From NCBI GenBank assembly GCA_963930775.1, contig OZ005689.1, forward strand, positions 18,995,775-19,059,774: a stretch of DNA of 64,000 nucleotides. Reading direction: 5' to 3'. The position numbers and the translations under genes were made by a program. Below, in pieces: positions 31,683 to 44,480 of this stretch. The notes under the pieces are model-generated. The model saw only the letters and a list, made by a program, of their open reading frames with translations, searched no databases and was not told the origin of the DNA. The first letter of the stretch is position 1. Every line of letters starts with the position of its first letter. The DNA comes from Cliona cf. orientalis (lineage: Eukaryota > Porifera > Demospongiae > Clionaida > Clionaidae).

Positions 31683-34600
31683 TTAGATGGGATTAATTCA
31701 AGAGAGATAAACTGTTTATGCAGTGTGCAATTAACCCATTAATGTTATTCCATGCAGACATTGACAGTTTTGGAAGTGTCTATAGATCCATTCATAGTGG
31801 ACAGCCAAGGAGAAGCTCATACAAGACTAGTCGTTTGCAATAAGTGAAACGTAGCTGCAATTACAGTTCCCGGAATCTCCAGGACTAAATAGGTTTATGG
31901 TTTATGGTTTATGGTTTATGGTTTATGTATAGTCATGTAGCATTGTTACTGTAGTGTAGCAATCACAATGATCTCAATATTTTACATTAGCGCATTCTGT
32001 TGTACATGTACATTTCAATATCCTTTGCATGAAACTGTACAACTGTTTGTCTATCCCTAAAATTAGTAGTGTGGTATTCAAAAATTAGCAAATTAGCCAC
32101 TGCATAATTAATACTAGTGGTGATGAAAATCATCTGTGCGGGGCGAGCCTTCGCTAAAGTCACAAGATTTCATTGAAAGCACACAGGCATGCACATGGGA
32201 TTGGTACCCCAATAGCTAGGCCTGAGAAGCTACCACAATAGTGAAAGTATCATAGACTGCTATGTTAATCACCTATACTATATTTAGTAGTCTACATTCT
32301 GCCATGACCATCACGAGTCCAAGTAGTTAAAGCTACCTGTAGCCAGGCCCAGAGGGGATAAGCCTCCATGCAGTCACCTTCATGCTCAGGGAAGTGGAGT
32401 GTGCCAGTGACTGTTAATCATGGACCTGAGCCTTGCCAGAGTGGTAGAGCACTCACCTTTTCAGTTTTATACCTTTGCCTACAACTGTACAGGCCCGAGT
32501 TATCTCTCAGATCGCGTGCATGCACATGGTCAAAGATCTATGACATGGCCTATGGTACAGTGCGGATGTATGCGCATGACGACCATTACCTTACGCGTCC
32601 AAAATTTAACTCTCTCCTCACTGAAATGATCACCCCACAAACATACAAACATACATACATATATATATATATATATTTGTACCATGGTTGTAACATTCTG
32701 ACCAATCAGATTGATTTATAGGTGTCTAAATAAAATAGACACCTCCTAGGTGTCTATCTAGATAGACACCTATCTCTGAGGCTATGAAATTTTACATGAT
32801 CATGCCCGCTAGGGTAGTTACAGCATCTTTTGGTAGTGAAAGAGATGAAGTACAGAGTTCTAGTGCTATGCAGAGTACTGTATGCTGCATTGCAGATGAT
32901 TAGTGGGCAGGTCTTACTGCGTTAATTGAATGAGTGGAGCGAATGATTTGCCAAGTCAGCAGTAGTAAAAACTGAGCTGCACTCTGACTACCTCGAGTTG
33001 AAATCAAGACAGCGATGACATGACCGGCCTTTTATACGCAGCGACGATAGTATTGTGGTTCTGAATGTCAAGAAAGAAGCTCGAGTTGGACAGAAAACGG
33101 CGTCGGCTCACTATGCATCGATGTCCAGTGTCGACTCGATCGACGACGATGTTTTGAACTGTTGCTAGGTACGCGCTCGAGCCTTTTATGGCCGGCGCTG
33201 TAGTTGCTAGGCCGTAGATACGTTTTCAGGACCACGTAGCCCATGGTACAAGTCGGTTACATCACTCGGTTCGGTCTCTACGCGATTTACACAGCCTCGG
33301 GCCTCCGGCCCTCGGTGTGTAAATCCCGTAGAGACCTCCACCTCGTGATGTAACCTATACATATACATATAAAACCGCTTCCTGTCTCGTGTATTCGGGG
33401 CTCGCTCAGGCTCGCCCCGAATAATGCCATTACATATTTTTATGTGTATATAAGGTATTGCAAGGAAGTGATACAATAATGTTACAGATTGCATGCATGA
33501 GCAATATTGGCTATGTACTGCAATACTTGCAGTATTGGACCCCTGTTGACTAAACCTGCTGTGTTGGCTGGACCATTACTTTTGCTTGTGTAGTTAGTAA
33601 GTTTACCTCTCCGTGATGGAGTTACGTTCTCAGGCTGAAGTGCCAACTATTTGTTATTTGTTTAGCACATTGATTTCAAGTCCTCCTTTCACACTGTGTC
33701 GTCAAAATTTAATAATTTTCATGCTAGAATCTGCATGCATGCTGCACAGAGGAGGGTCAAAGGTTACCAATCAATTGCTACCTAATTAACATTCCAATCT
33801 GAATTTTGTTACTAATAGGCCACCTTTTGATTGTGTCCTACCTCCTCTGCATGTTGCATATGCATCTAGAGATAAGAGCTGCAGCAGCAAGTGTGCACCT
33901 GTTGTGATGATTTCTACATGTAATATTATTATAGAGGGATTCCGCAAATCGATTATCCCGTGGCGCTAATTAGCTAAGCGGCAGAAATCGACGTACCACG
34001 CCTACTGCCACACCCTTTGTGGGCAAAAAGGCCAACTGCTGCATGTTGTATTGAAACGTGTCAAGTTTTTTTCGAAAACGAGCGACTATTTCGAAGATCT
34101 GTGGCCAATTGTCCCACCCAGCAGAGTATGGAATATTATAGGCCCTGAGCTACCGAAAAATCGTGTGAATGGATAGGGTGATCGTGAGAGCGTGAGAGAT
34201 AGCTTGAAATCGTGTATCACACGACGAAATCGTGAGAGTTGAGAGGTCTGCAAGAGGTAGTGACTGTTATACTCCCACCTATAGTGGTGATCGAGGATTT
34301 TGATTGGCAAAGTAAGTACTTGCAATTGCTACCTTGAGGCATTCTGTAGTATACCTCGAAAAGATCAGGGAAGCTGGGGATGATGCCAGCATTTCTAGTA
34401 CAGTGGGTGTGTTGCTTTCTTATAGTAAACCAACTAATATCTGGACATAATGATCTGTCACGTTCCTTCCGTTGCCTTAGGCATTCCACATCGCTTGGGC
34501 TATACATGAGTCCTTTCGGTCTTCTAAATAATCCTAGTAACTACGGTCCAACTATTTATAGAACATGTTTTGAATATTGTACTGAAATAGAAATAGACCA

Positions 34601-34800
34601 CTAGGTAGCTACATGTATGCCTCATCTATTAAGGGGTGATTAACACTTGATACCATGTAGGACATTAGTAGAGTTGTAAAACTAATCTCTGCGTGACTCG
34701 TGTGAGTCTGCTAGTCTACAGAGCTGTTCATTCTATGACAGTACATTGAATACATGTAATATTATTTTTATCTTATAATTCAATCATAAATATACAGGAA
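31683..34800. other. Gene-free stretch with small repeats
   Basis: Contains five copies of GGTTTAT (31892-31926), a cluster of alternating GGTGTCTA/TAGACACC palindromes (32721-32772), a hairpin pairing 33250-33293 with 33315-33355 (TTACATCAC...GTGATGTAA) and AT microsatellites. A tRNA-like A-box sequence (GCCAGAGTGGTAGAGCAC, about 32434) lacks a B box. No gene supported. Confidence 0.5.
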
Positions 34801-35978
34801 CTAAAACTTTTTTGTCGTGCATGTTGACCTTGATTGCGGCCTCATTAAGAATCCAGCTTGGTGCCTGCTATTCGTGGATTCTAGTGAAACCACATCTGAT
34901 TAACATTAATTTTTGTGGATGTGTACAATTGCTTTGTGTATGTATGTACATGTATTACTGCATTCCTCAAATTATCGACAAGAGATGTTTTCCTTCATGT
35001 TCTGTTAGTCTGTCAAGCCAGCTTTACCTACTCTATCAACAATCAAGGTCGTTTGGCTAAAATTCCTGTTTTGATATTAGAAGGCTACAGTACATAATAT
35101 TATTACTATAATATGGTACCCTTATACCTCCTGTGAGAATCCACATACCAGTAAGTAGCAAATCATGTTGGCATCCAAGTGCAACGCTGTGGTTAATCAT
35201 GTTTCCAGAGTGTACCTATATAGCTTCCCACTGAATTGCGTAAGTTGTGTGTAAACTGGAAGATTTCCAATTAGATTGCATTGCACAATAAATGTACACT
35301 TGCATGCAACCCTACCATCCGTTGACAGTTGCCATAAAAGGTGACACTGGAAGCGTCGTTTGCAGCTGTCCTCGATCATCCTATGTGCTCTCTATTGGTA
35401 TCCTTCCTCGATCTGATCCTGTGTGCTCTTTATGATTGGTATCCTTCCTCGATCTCGTTCTCCGCTTCCGATCCTGTGCCTCTGCTGTACGCTTGTATTT
35501 GTTCTAGCAATGATGTCGCGAGCCAATAGTTACGTGATTGACACGAACATCTCAAACCACATACTCGATGGCGAACTATGGGCTAGGGAACCCGCTTCCC
35601 TTATGAGAGCTAGACCTGAGCTGATGGTTGCGTACAAGCAGGGGGGGAACAGTTTGAGGCCACGGACAAGTTTTACGTATCGCTTCGCTTGTCGAAGCTA
35701 GCACACTGCTGGTGTGTAAGTCAGCGGCCGCGGCTGTTTGTCTCCCCCACCGTGCACACCGAGATGATGCAAGCACCTCAAGTGAGTGTATTAGTATAAA
35801 GCTTGAATATTGGTACACCTCTATTGATCTAATCCAGGATACAGGAGGGAGATTTATGTAATTTTTATTTTAGGTGTGTAGGAATTGTTACTTGGGTTTT
35901 GAAGGTTGAATGGCGATCTTTATTACCAATAATCAAATAAGGTTTGTTGTGAAGGGCACAAAATATTTCTTTCTGTAG
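34801..35978. other. No supported gene
   Basis: Open frames at 34812 and 35341 show no domain. 35513 onwards reads MMSRANSYVIDTNISNHIL and could be an exon of the gene at 35979, but the splice phase could not be matched. Confidence 0.35.
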
Positions 35979-36586
35979 TTTTGTGATGGGCTATGGCTGG
36001 ACTGCCCAGGTGAGCAGTGGAGCGGGTTGGGGCTAGTTGAGGCCATAGACCAGAAGTACATTATCAACGGGCCCACCATGGACAGTTTTATGTCCCGATT
36101 GCCTATGGCAATCCAGGGGCTCGAGGTTGCTGCTCTCAAACGGAAGAGAGAGGACTATCTGGTGGCACTCAATGCCTGCCTTAGCGATGCACTCACTCGG
36201 TTCACGGCTGACCTCAGGATCTATCTTGAGGCCTGCAAGATCGCACACCACTCTGCTGGGACTGTCACATTCCTGATTACCCAGGACTGTAAGTTCTTCA
36301 AGACCTTCATTAGATCCGTAGATGTTGAAGAATGTCTTGGGAGGCTGGCCAAGGAGACCCTCTCCATCCCTTGTGCTGTCACCGTGCAACTCGCTGGAGA
36401 AGTCATCAGACTAGTTAGTGAAAAGTATACTGTACAGTGTATGCTACTAATGAAGAAGCATAAACTTATGTCAAATTTGTATAGATATCTGAGATGAAAT
36501 ATTTTTTGTTTAATTTTGTTTCATGTAGCCCACTGCCGCCAATGGCCATCAGAGTTGGCCGCAAGTTCAACAAAGAAGAAGAGTGA
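35979..36586 (+). CDS. Candidate host gene, last two exons
   Basis: Exon 35979-36424 follows the acceptor TTTCTTTCTGTAG and is open throughout. It reads FCDGLWLDCPGEQW, then VEAIDQKYIINGPTMDSFMS, EVAALKRKREDYLVALNACL, FTADLRIYLEACKIAH and CLGRLAKETLSIPCAV. Its GC content is higher than its surroundings. A donor at AA|GTATAC (phase 2) would join exon 36529-36586, which follows TTTTGTTTCATGTAG and reads PLPPMAIRVGRKFNKEEE before TGA. An alternative donor (CTA|GTTAGT) would give a different tail. No family recognised; helical, charged, no membrane segment. It could be a sponge-specific gene. Confidence 0.45.
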
Positions 36587-37619
36587 CTATTTTGCCATAG
36601 TCATTATTCTATTTCTCTTGCTGGCCTTTCCTCCTCAGGATAGGTCTGTAGGTCAGCTTGGTGTGTCCTAGGTCAATAATCGAGCCTTTTCTCTCTTGTG
36701 CATGCTCAGAACTAGAAAATGTAATTAAACGTGACCTCTGATCTCAAAACGAACAATCCAAAAAGAGGGCAGGTCAGCTGAGAAACAGTATTAAATTGAA
36801 GTGGCCTTAATTTAGAGATGCCTGCTGTGTACCCTTATCTAGCCTTGTATTTCTATTTCGTTAAAAATCAGTTTTATCCCAGCAAGTGGGTCAACACAAG
36901 CAATTAGTTGGGATTGGATCACCCATCTGCAAAATAGTCACTCTTGCGTGCGCGTGTGTAGCAATAAGTCTCACTTGCAGACCCATGCTGTATGTGTACA
37001 TGTGCACCAATAAGATCACTATCTAGTGTTTTGTAGTCAGTATGACTTCTGTAAGGGCATGAATGTACCAACTAGTAGGTATACTACCTCTACATATCCT
37101 AATACATAGGAGTCACTAATATCATGTCCACTGTTGATATCACTCTCGATTTGAAAAGAGATCATTAAGAATTTTTATTACAAATTTCCATATGAAGAGT
37201 TTTTTATTGCACATAATTTTACATTATAATGAAATTACCACATCCCTTTATAGTAGCTCCATTGTATACAGTACAGGGTCACTATGTATGTAAGTAGCAT
37301 CCTTAAGTTATGCAATGTTATGTAATCATCAAATGCCATAACTTGGAATTGAAAACAGATGACAAACTAAAAATTTAATATTTCTTTCCATATTTTATAC
37401 AGAATAATGATAACAAAATTATGTGGACAGTCCGACATAAAATTGCCCAACATACTGCATGGACTACATTATTATAATATAACAAGTAGGCATGGACTGA
37501 AAAAGTTTCTGCATTGTACACGTATACTGTAAAGAAGTACACTTGTCAAGTTTACTAATGCAGATCTATACATGTAATATGACAATGTGACTCCTTTTCC
37601 CTTTTGATTTTTTTTTCAG
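36587..37619. other. No recognisable feature
   Basis: AT-rich, intron-like sequence ending in the polypyrimidine tract before the next candidate exon. Confidence 0.4.
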
Positions 37620-37812
37620 ATTGAACACACTGGAGAGAGCTAGCATTTACGAGCAGACGTTCTCCGAGAGCTGGTTGGATGAGCTGGATGGCGAGTGCGA
37701 CGACCCTCTTGATGACATGGACCCCTCCCTCGGGGGATCTGACGAGCCACCCACTGGGAAGGGATCGAGGAGGATCACCGAGAGAAAGGAAATGACAGAG
37801 TCAGAGATCAGA
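37620..37812 (+). CDS. Candidate internal exon, acidic
   Basis: Bounded by a strong acceptor (CTTTTGATTTTTTTTTCAG) and a donor ATCAGA|GTGAGT. The frame reads LNTLERASIYEQTFSESWLD, then ELDGECDDPLDDMDPSLGGS and RRITERKEMTESEIR, an acidic then mixed-charge stretch typical of a disordered linker. GC-rich compared with its neighbours. It may belong with the coiled-coil exons near 51 kb, but intron distances and phases cannot prove it. Confidence 0.45.
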
Positions 37813-37927
37813 GTGAGTGATGAAGGGAGGGATAGAGCACAATAATAATAATATTATTATTAGGATTAATTCTTACTTTTTGGCATGACATGTGATAAGC
37901 AAAAAGCATAGTGCCCTTTATTATAAT

Positions 37928-38300
37928 ATAATTATTATCGTAGAGTCGGTAGACTATAAGTAGGGATGACCCAGACACTCCCATATACGTAATATATTAC
38001 AAATACCCAAATATCTCAATACAGGTAACTTTATGAAATTTCTAAGTGTGAAATTCAGAATCTCCAGCAAATTATCTCTCTATCAATACCAAGAACATTC
38101 GTCCAAACTATTGTATATAGCAGAACCAGATGTCCAAAAAATAGCCATTTGTCAATCTTTCTTTTTAGTTTCTTGGGCTAGCACAAGACTGCCTCCACCT
38201 CTCATCTTGGTTTGAGTATAAATCCATTCCATTTTGGAGCGTGCATTGCAGTGACACGCTAATTCGAGTTACCTTCACAGTTACTTAATAGTGGGTGTGT
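37928..38300 (+). mobile_element. Single arm of the 8096-type foldback
   Basis: Begins GTAGAGTCGGTAGACTATAA and follows the 8096 arm through CTCCAGCAAATTATCT and TAATAGTGGGTGTGTAC, with scattered differences. The second arm is missing. Confidence 0.75.
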
Positions 38301-38311
38301 ACAGCATGATG

Positions 38312-38390
38312 GGTGTGTCTAATACGCCATTTTGTGATATAATGCGCATGCCCATAGTGTGTTGCCATGGTGAAGTCATGTGACAGAAGT
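38312..38390 (+). repeat. Dispersed repeat shared with 54343-54420
   Basis: AATACGCCATTTTGTGATAT and GTTGCCATGGTGAAGTCATG blocks recur at 54343 in the same orientation. It may be the outer part of a larger mobile unit, perhaps the 5' region of the Helitron that follows. Confidence 0.6.
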
Positions 38391-38741
38391 CACCACGCGC
38401 ACGCCCCGCCCATAATTACAGGGGTTGCCAATTGCCAAGTAACGGTTGCTATGTTCTAGCTACGTCGTCGTCTCTGTTTGTAACCAAACTCAACTCTTCG
38501 AAATCGCTTTCGCCCAGTCATTCCGCCGGCTATTATCGTTCTTGAACAACATCAAAATAATTTCCGAACACTTTGCTAACAAACCTTCAACCTCTATCAT
38601 TTTACCGCTGAACCATACTATTACCTACTAAAGCACATCGAAAACTATCATTACAAACCTGGCAACAGCAAGTAGCCAAGACATTAGCCGTTTAACTCGT
38701 TCACATCAAACCACTATTTTTACTATCAAGAATCTACCAAG

Positions 38742-38962
38742 GTATGTTATGTACATGCTATTCATATAATATGATACTTTCATCATAATAAATTTATTGT
38801 GATAGCACTTCTATCAATTCTATCAGTTTAATACTACCTGGCTATTACAGTGGAACATCTATAAAGATAAGTTATTCAGTTACAGTATCCACTGGTAGTA
38901 TTATAGGGACTACTGTAACAGACCAACAGATATAGCTACTGAAATAGCTATGCCTCAGCCAG
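38742..38962 (+). other. Putative intron at the Helitron 5' end
   Basis: CCAAG|GTATGTT at 38742 is a good donor and GCCTCAGCCAG|GATTTTAAG ending at 38962 a plausible acceptor. The open frame becomes continuous downstream. No coding exon with an ATG was found upstream, so the first exon would be untranslated or in another frame. Confidence 0.35.
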
Positions 38963-39602
38963 GATTTTAAGGGCCAAAAAAAAAGATTATTACGTACATA
39001 ATGCTACTGAAATCAAAAGCAAACATAAGGAGTACTATAAGCAAACAGGAAAAGACAAGGCCAGTCTTAACTACAAAAAAAAATTAAAACAAAAAAGAGC
39101 AGCCTCACGTGCCAACTCAAAGGCTAGTTATGACCGTGAGCCAGAGAAAAAGAAGGCAGCCTCATGTGCCTACTCAAAGGCTAGCTATAGCAGTCAACCT
39201 GATAAAAAGAAGACATCCTCACGTGCGTATTCAAAGGTACGCTATAGCATTGAACCACAGAAAAAAAACTCTTCCACACATGCATATTACTCTTCTAAAA
39301 AAGAGAGCCTGTGTACATTTGGAAGGGATAAATATGCACTGTCTGAACCCAAGTCTGTTGCAAAGGATGCCTATAGCAAGGACTTGGAAAACAGCCTGCT
39401 AAGGAATACTAAAGTAAAGTCAAAATTGATCAAGTCCTTTAAGAAGCAACAGACTGTAGCGAAAAGAGTGACTGGCAAAGCTGTTTGTAGTGTAGCAGCT
39501 AAAAGGCTGGTAACTAAAGTTTTACAAGTACGTAAAGAGCATGCAGGGGTCACTACTCAAAATTGTCAGAACAGTTCAAAGCATGCAAATCAAAGGAGCT
39601 GA
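38943..39602 (+). pseudogene. Helitron N-terminal basic repeat region
   Basis: One frame is open for 220 codons. After KKKDYYVHNATEIKSKHKEY it contains about three tandem units of roughly 20 residues of the form KKAASRAYSKASYSxxPEKK, then RRNTKVKSKLIKS-type and AKRVTGKAVCSVAAKRLVTK segments. It is strongly basic. Similar lysine-rich repeats precede Rep in Helitrons of sponges and cnidarians (memory); a DNA-binding or nuclear-targeting role is inference. A frameshift at about 39600 separates it from the next block. Confidence 0.65.
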
Positions 39603-40910
39603 AGATTTTGGGGAGGGTTGTCACACAGCTTCGACTGAACCCTACTTTTATGATTCAGCTTACAAGCCTGTAAAGAGAGACTATGCCTTGCCAATAGACA
39701 AATGTGGAAAGTGTGTGTTGGCCAGTGAAATCACTGATGATGATGATAAGACTACCAAACGCAGTAGCAAACCCAAGCCCATGAAGTGGGCATGCACTAT
39801 TGAATGCAAAAAAAATCAATGGTGATGAAGTGCATGCCATTATTGAATTGAAAGAGTCATTTGACCAGCCCGTACAGGAGGTGCGGCAAGCCTTAGACAT
39901 TTGTGATAGTGACTGTCCCAATCTGCACTTCACAAAGCGTGTACATAAGGTGGTTGTTGACCATGAAAGTGATCCCTCGGTTAGCTCTGACGATGGGGAG
40001 TGTCACAATGTATACGAGAAAGAGATCGGTGTTGATCGTCTAGGTCATCCTCTGGTTTGTTCCAATGATGGGGGGTGTCGCAGTAAAATACGTATACTCA
40101 GAGACGCTGCAACGCATTACCCATTGTTGACTAAACTACTGCGTCTTGTGTATAGTGCTGTGAATAGTCACAAGTGTGTGCAAAACATTGATAATGCTCT
40201 GTCTGCTGGTGATTACCATACCCTTATGGATATCACCGACTTGAATGATTTTGAAGCTATGTTTAGCAATGAGGTTGAATCCACGTACGAGCAGTGCGCA
40301 GATTCTGCTGACTCTGAGCTGGTAAAGCCTGGTATAGAAATGAAGCTGCTGACTAAGCATGCTCAGTTAATAGCTGACTTAGAGAAAGAAAGTGAAGATG
40401 ACCCTGAGCATGTGTGCTGTAGCTGTGAGTGCCTCTATCAGAGAAAAAGTGTGACACGAGTCACTCTCTGATAATCTTAGCGAGGACATATGGCCTACAC
40501 TAAAGCAGTACATACTAGAGATAAACCCTGCTGCTGATGACCAGACACTGTACATGTGCAGCTATTGCAAGTCTATCATCAAGAAAAATAAATTGCCTCC
40601 ACGTTGTGTCCTCAATGGGTTAGAAACAGTCCCCATTCCATCTGAACTGTCGAAGCTAGACGCTTTGAGTAGCCAGCTAACTCAGCGTGCTAAATGCTAC
40701 CATACTGTGATCAGACTCGGTACGTACACTGCTAAGGTACCAGTCTACAATTCACTCAAAGCGTGCAAGGGAACAATGTTCTTTCTTCCATTGCCATTGA
40801 ATAAGACGCTTGAAACTCTGGATCAGGTTGAGAGCCACAGCAATGGGGCATCGTCTTTGCCTGATCCAGAGTTATACATTATAGTGAATGGAAAACCAAA
40901 CCACCTCTAA
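39570..40910 (+). pseudogene. Helitron region upstream of Rep, cysteine-rich and DUF6570-like
   Basis: Blocks in three frames: SMQIKGAEDFGEGCHTASTE to CGKCVLASEIT; then DEVHAIIELKESFDQPVQEV and YPLLTKLLRLVYSAVNSHKC to HVCCSCECLYQRKSV; then MCSYCKSIIKKNKLPPRCVL, NGLETVPIPSELSKL and GTMFFLPLPLNKTLETLDQV. Paired cysteines (CCSCECLY, CSYCKSI) suggest a zinc-binding module, and the last block is the DUF6570-like region that commonly precedes the Helitron Rep domain. Frameshifts lie near 39820, 40460 and 40890. Confidence 0.7.
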
Positions 40911-42942
40911 GGTTGTGTGGCGTAGCCTGGTCAATGTAGACAACGTTAAGACAGCCGTACAGAAGCTTAGGGAGATCAACTGGCTGTATAGTGAAGTGAA
41001 AGATGATTCTGTTGATGATGTTTCAAAGAAAGTCATAGAGATTGCCGACAATGCCTCTAGTACTATGCTAGACAAAGCGGATGAGCATGATATATCTGGC
41101 TTTCAGGCTTTCACAATCAGAAATCTTGACAAGCTGTCGACTGAATCTGACATTGAACAGTACAAACTGTTGAGTGTCAGAGAAGATCCCATTGACAATC
41201 GACAGCAGCACCTCGATGTAATGTGCTTTCCCAAGTTGTATCCCACAGGAAAATTTGGTAAATACCATCCACGTGATGTGAAAATCTCCCATAGTGAGTT
41301 TGACAAGTCGAGGTTGCTCAATAAAGATTCCCGTTTCAGAAAAGACCCACAGTATGTGTTTTATTTGCTGTGGCAAAAAGAAATGCGAGAGCTTTCTGCC
41401 GGTGTGTACAATATGTTGAAACAGTCTAGAAGAAGCCAGCCTATGACTGTTGGCACACTCTTGAGCAACGTACAGGCCAACAATGAGCAACTCGAAGCGA
41501 ATCTGTGTACAATGCTTCAGTCTGTACGCGGCACAAAACAGTACTGGTTTGTGAGAAAGAGTGAACTGAGGTGTATGATACGCGAGTGGGGTTCACCCAC
41601 ACTGTTTCTCACATTTAGCTGTGCCGAGTACGAGTCCCCTGACATTGAAAACTACCTCAGAAAGGTAAACGATGTTCCTCCTAGCTACAACGTAGGGAAG
41701 CTTTGCACAGAGGACCCAATATCAGCGTCACGAAAGTTTAGTAAAAAATTCCACTCTTTCTTTCAAAGGGTAGTGAAGAAAGGAGAGGTGCTTGGTACGG
41801 TAGACCACTTTTACTGAAAAAGGAATACCAAGCACGTGGTACCCCCACACTATCATGTCCTTCTGTGGATCAAAGATGCACCAGTGATAGGTCGAGATGA
41901 CCCCGACGAGGTGCTAGGGTGGATTCAGGAGAGGATAACCTGTCACATTCCTAATAAGGAATCCGATCCTGAATTGTACAACCTAGTCACCAGGTATCAG
42001 ATGCACAAGTGTAGTGGCTATTGCAAGCGCAAAAGAAAGTGTGGTAATGTGTTTATCACCAGATGTAAATTCGGTTTTCCACGGATACCTTGTGAGAGCG
42101 CCAAGTTGAATCCTGTTACCGACAGTCTCAAGTCGCGTAGCAAAATATACCAGTTGGCACGTGCGGAGTCGGAGACTAGAGTCAATGACTATAACCCACT
42201 CTTGCTATTGCTATGGAAGGCCAACATTGACATTTAATTTGTAGCAGAGTCATCGCTAGCTTTAGCTCACTATGTTAGTGGTTATGTCACTAAGGCTGAG
42301 AAAAGTAGCATGCAAGAGATTTGGCAGGAGGTGAGTGACAACAAGAGCATTTACAGCCGGCTCTGGAGCTTTGGTGTACGGAGTTTGCGCTCTAGAGAGT
42401 GCGGCCTCTATGAGGCCAGGGATTTGTTACTTGGCGATCACCTCACTGAAAAATCCGCTACTGTCAAGTGGATAGACGACGTGTCCAAGCCACAGAAAAG
42501 GAGCCGTAGGCTGAAGGACCACAGAGAGTTGGAACAGCTGGCCCAGCATGATCCTAACAACAAGGATATATACGAAGAGAGTCTATTGGACACACACTAT
42601 CCCAAGAGACCGGATAGTCTGGAAGACGTCTGTCTCTACGACTTGGTGGCCAACTACTTGTGGCAAAGTACTGACGATAACGGGAAAAGGCAGTATACCA
42701 AGCTCAAAAAGCCATGTCTTCCAAACCACAAGTTGTTTGATCCTCAAAAGGAGAATCAACGAGAGGACTACTTCTACTCTCTCATACTTCTCTTTGTTCC
42801 ATTCAGGGATGAAAGTAGTCTGCTTCTCAAGAATGAAACGGCAGAGGAGGCCTTTCACAGGCTGATGAACGAGGACGGCTCTGCCTACCATGACAAGTTG
42901 CAAAAGATCTTGGATGCACAGTCTAAGATGACAGATCAATGA
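40888..42942 (+). pseudogene. Helitron Rep (HUH nuclease) domain
   Basis: One dominant frame. The Helitron-like N domain includes LDVMCFPKLYPTGKFGKYHP, FYLLWQKEMRELSAGVYNML and WGSPTLFLTFSCAEYESPDI. The HUH motif is PHYHVLLW (about 41841-41864). The region SGYCKRKRKCGNVFITRCKFGFP follows, and later HYVSGYVTKAEKSS holds the typical YVxxYxxK tyrosine segment (two tyrosines). Lesions: a local out-of-frame patch with a stop at 41815-41817 just before HUH, a TAA at 42235 replacing a probable glutamine, and loss of frame near 42930. HUH nucleases nick single-stranded DNA and link to it through tyrosine; this copy cannot make a full protein. Confidence 0.85.
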
Positions 42943-43069
42943 GGCCAGAAAGGCTGATGGTGAGGAAAAGAGGGTCGACAAGGACGACGACCCTCAGTTG
43001 ATGGGTGAAGCCAAAACTGCCATGCATGACATGGCAGATATGCTTGTAAATCATTCCACATCCATCTGA

Positions 43070-44480
43070 CCAGCTGAGCTTTGAGGATAGGATAGCCATG
43101 TTAAATACCGACCAGAGGCGTATATTTGATAGCGTGGATAGTCACCTTCAACACCAAAAGCAGCATGAAACCGGTGAGTGTCAGTGTGACTTCAAGCCAC
43201 TTTGAATGTTTGTCAGTGGCGTAGGTGGTACGGGTAAATCTTTCCTAATTGAAGCCATTAAGCTCTTGGTAGGAAAGATTTGGCCGTCAAAAGAAGTGAT
43301 GGTGGCTGTCGCTGCACCCACTGGTTTAGCTGCTTTTAACGTTGGAGGTCTGACCATTCATAGGCTCTTTCAGCTGCCCATAGAGCACGAGGGTAAGTCG
43401 GCTGAATATTGGTCGCTATCTGAAGTCTCGCAGAAAGTCATGAAGACTAAATTGCGCAGTGTGAAATTGATAGTTGTGGATGAAATATCCATGGTGTCCA
43501 GTCTCACATTGACGTACGTGCATTTGAGATTGGAAGAGCTATTCGGTGGCGATGAGTGGTTTGGTTGTAGGAACATGATGTTTGTTGGAGATCTACTTCA
43601 ACTACAACCAGTAAATGGAAATCCGGTATTTCAAAACATCACACAAAAAGCACTTCTGCACAAACTGGGGTGCGCTGCGTCCGTTAATATTTGGCGAGAC
43701 TCGGTTGCTTATGATGAGGTCACCATTAACGAGCGCCAAAAGAGTGACGCAGAATTCGCCACAATGCTGGACTGCGTGAGGCGCGATTGTCCAACCAACG
43801 AAACTATTTTAACACTTCAGCAAAGAGTCATTCAGGTAGCTGAGGCTGAAAAATTCGATGAGCTGCAGCAGTTGGGTCAGGCACTGGTGTGTCTGTTCCC
43901 GACGAGAGAAATGTGCAAACAGTTTAACAGTGAAATGCTCCATCACTTGAGCAGTGAGGTGCACGAAATAGTGTGTACAGACGAAGTCGACCAAACTTCG
44001 TCGACGAAAAAATGGAACAAGAAGACCATTGAGCAGCTGGAAAAGCTCAACAATGACTGTAGCAGGACAGCTGGTTTGGAAGCTAAGCTATTGCTAGCAG
44101 TCGGTGCACGAGTCATGCTACGTCGTAACATTGACACCAAAATTGGACTGGTAAATGGTGCCCTCGGCACGGTACTTTCCATCTCAAGCAAACGTGTAAC
44201 CGTCCAGTTCGATCACGTGAGCGAGCCTTACGACGTAGACAAAGTACAGACTAAATTTATGGTCATGAAAAATTTTATGTCTACAGAGAGCAGTTTCCGC
44301 TTATTCTGGCATATGCGGTGACCATACACAAATGTCAAGGCCTGTCCTTAGACTGTGCTATTGTCGATCTGTCCGACAAAGTCTTTAGTGCGGGCATGAC
44401 ATATGTGGCATTGTCGAGGGTGAGATCACTTGCTGGGTTGCATCTGTCGGCATTTGATCCAGTCCATCATAGTAAGTCCT
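43070..44480 (+). pseudogene. Helitron PIF1-like helicase domain
   Basis: DQLSFEDRIAMLNTDQRRIF leads, after a TGA at 43203, into Walker A GVGGTGKS (about 43215-43238), AAPTGLAAFNVGGLTIHRLF, Walker B VVDEISMVSS, MMFVGDLLQLQPVNG, then LLLAVGARVMLRRNIDTKIG and LVNGALGTV. A frameshift near 44265 moves to [13 protein letters not shown] and [16 protein letters not shown], the final helicase motifs. The 5'-to-3' PIF1-type helicase unwinds DNA during rolling-circle transposition. All motifs are readable and only the frame is broken. Confidence 0.88.

Noticed and set aside
31892-31926. GGTTTAT x5 as a telomere-type repeat
   Set aside because: Only 35 bp, not the animal TTAGGG unit; an ordinary microsatellite.
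32418-32470. tRNA-like sequence GCCAGAGTGGTAGAGCAC
   Set aside because: Resembles a tRNA A box, but no B box, acceptor stem or cloverleaf follows. At most a SINE remnant.
35513-35703. Possible upstream exon MMSRANSYVIDTN
   Set aside because: No good donor in the right place and no phase-compatible link to 35979; kept only as a note.
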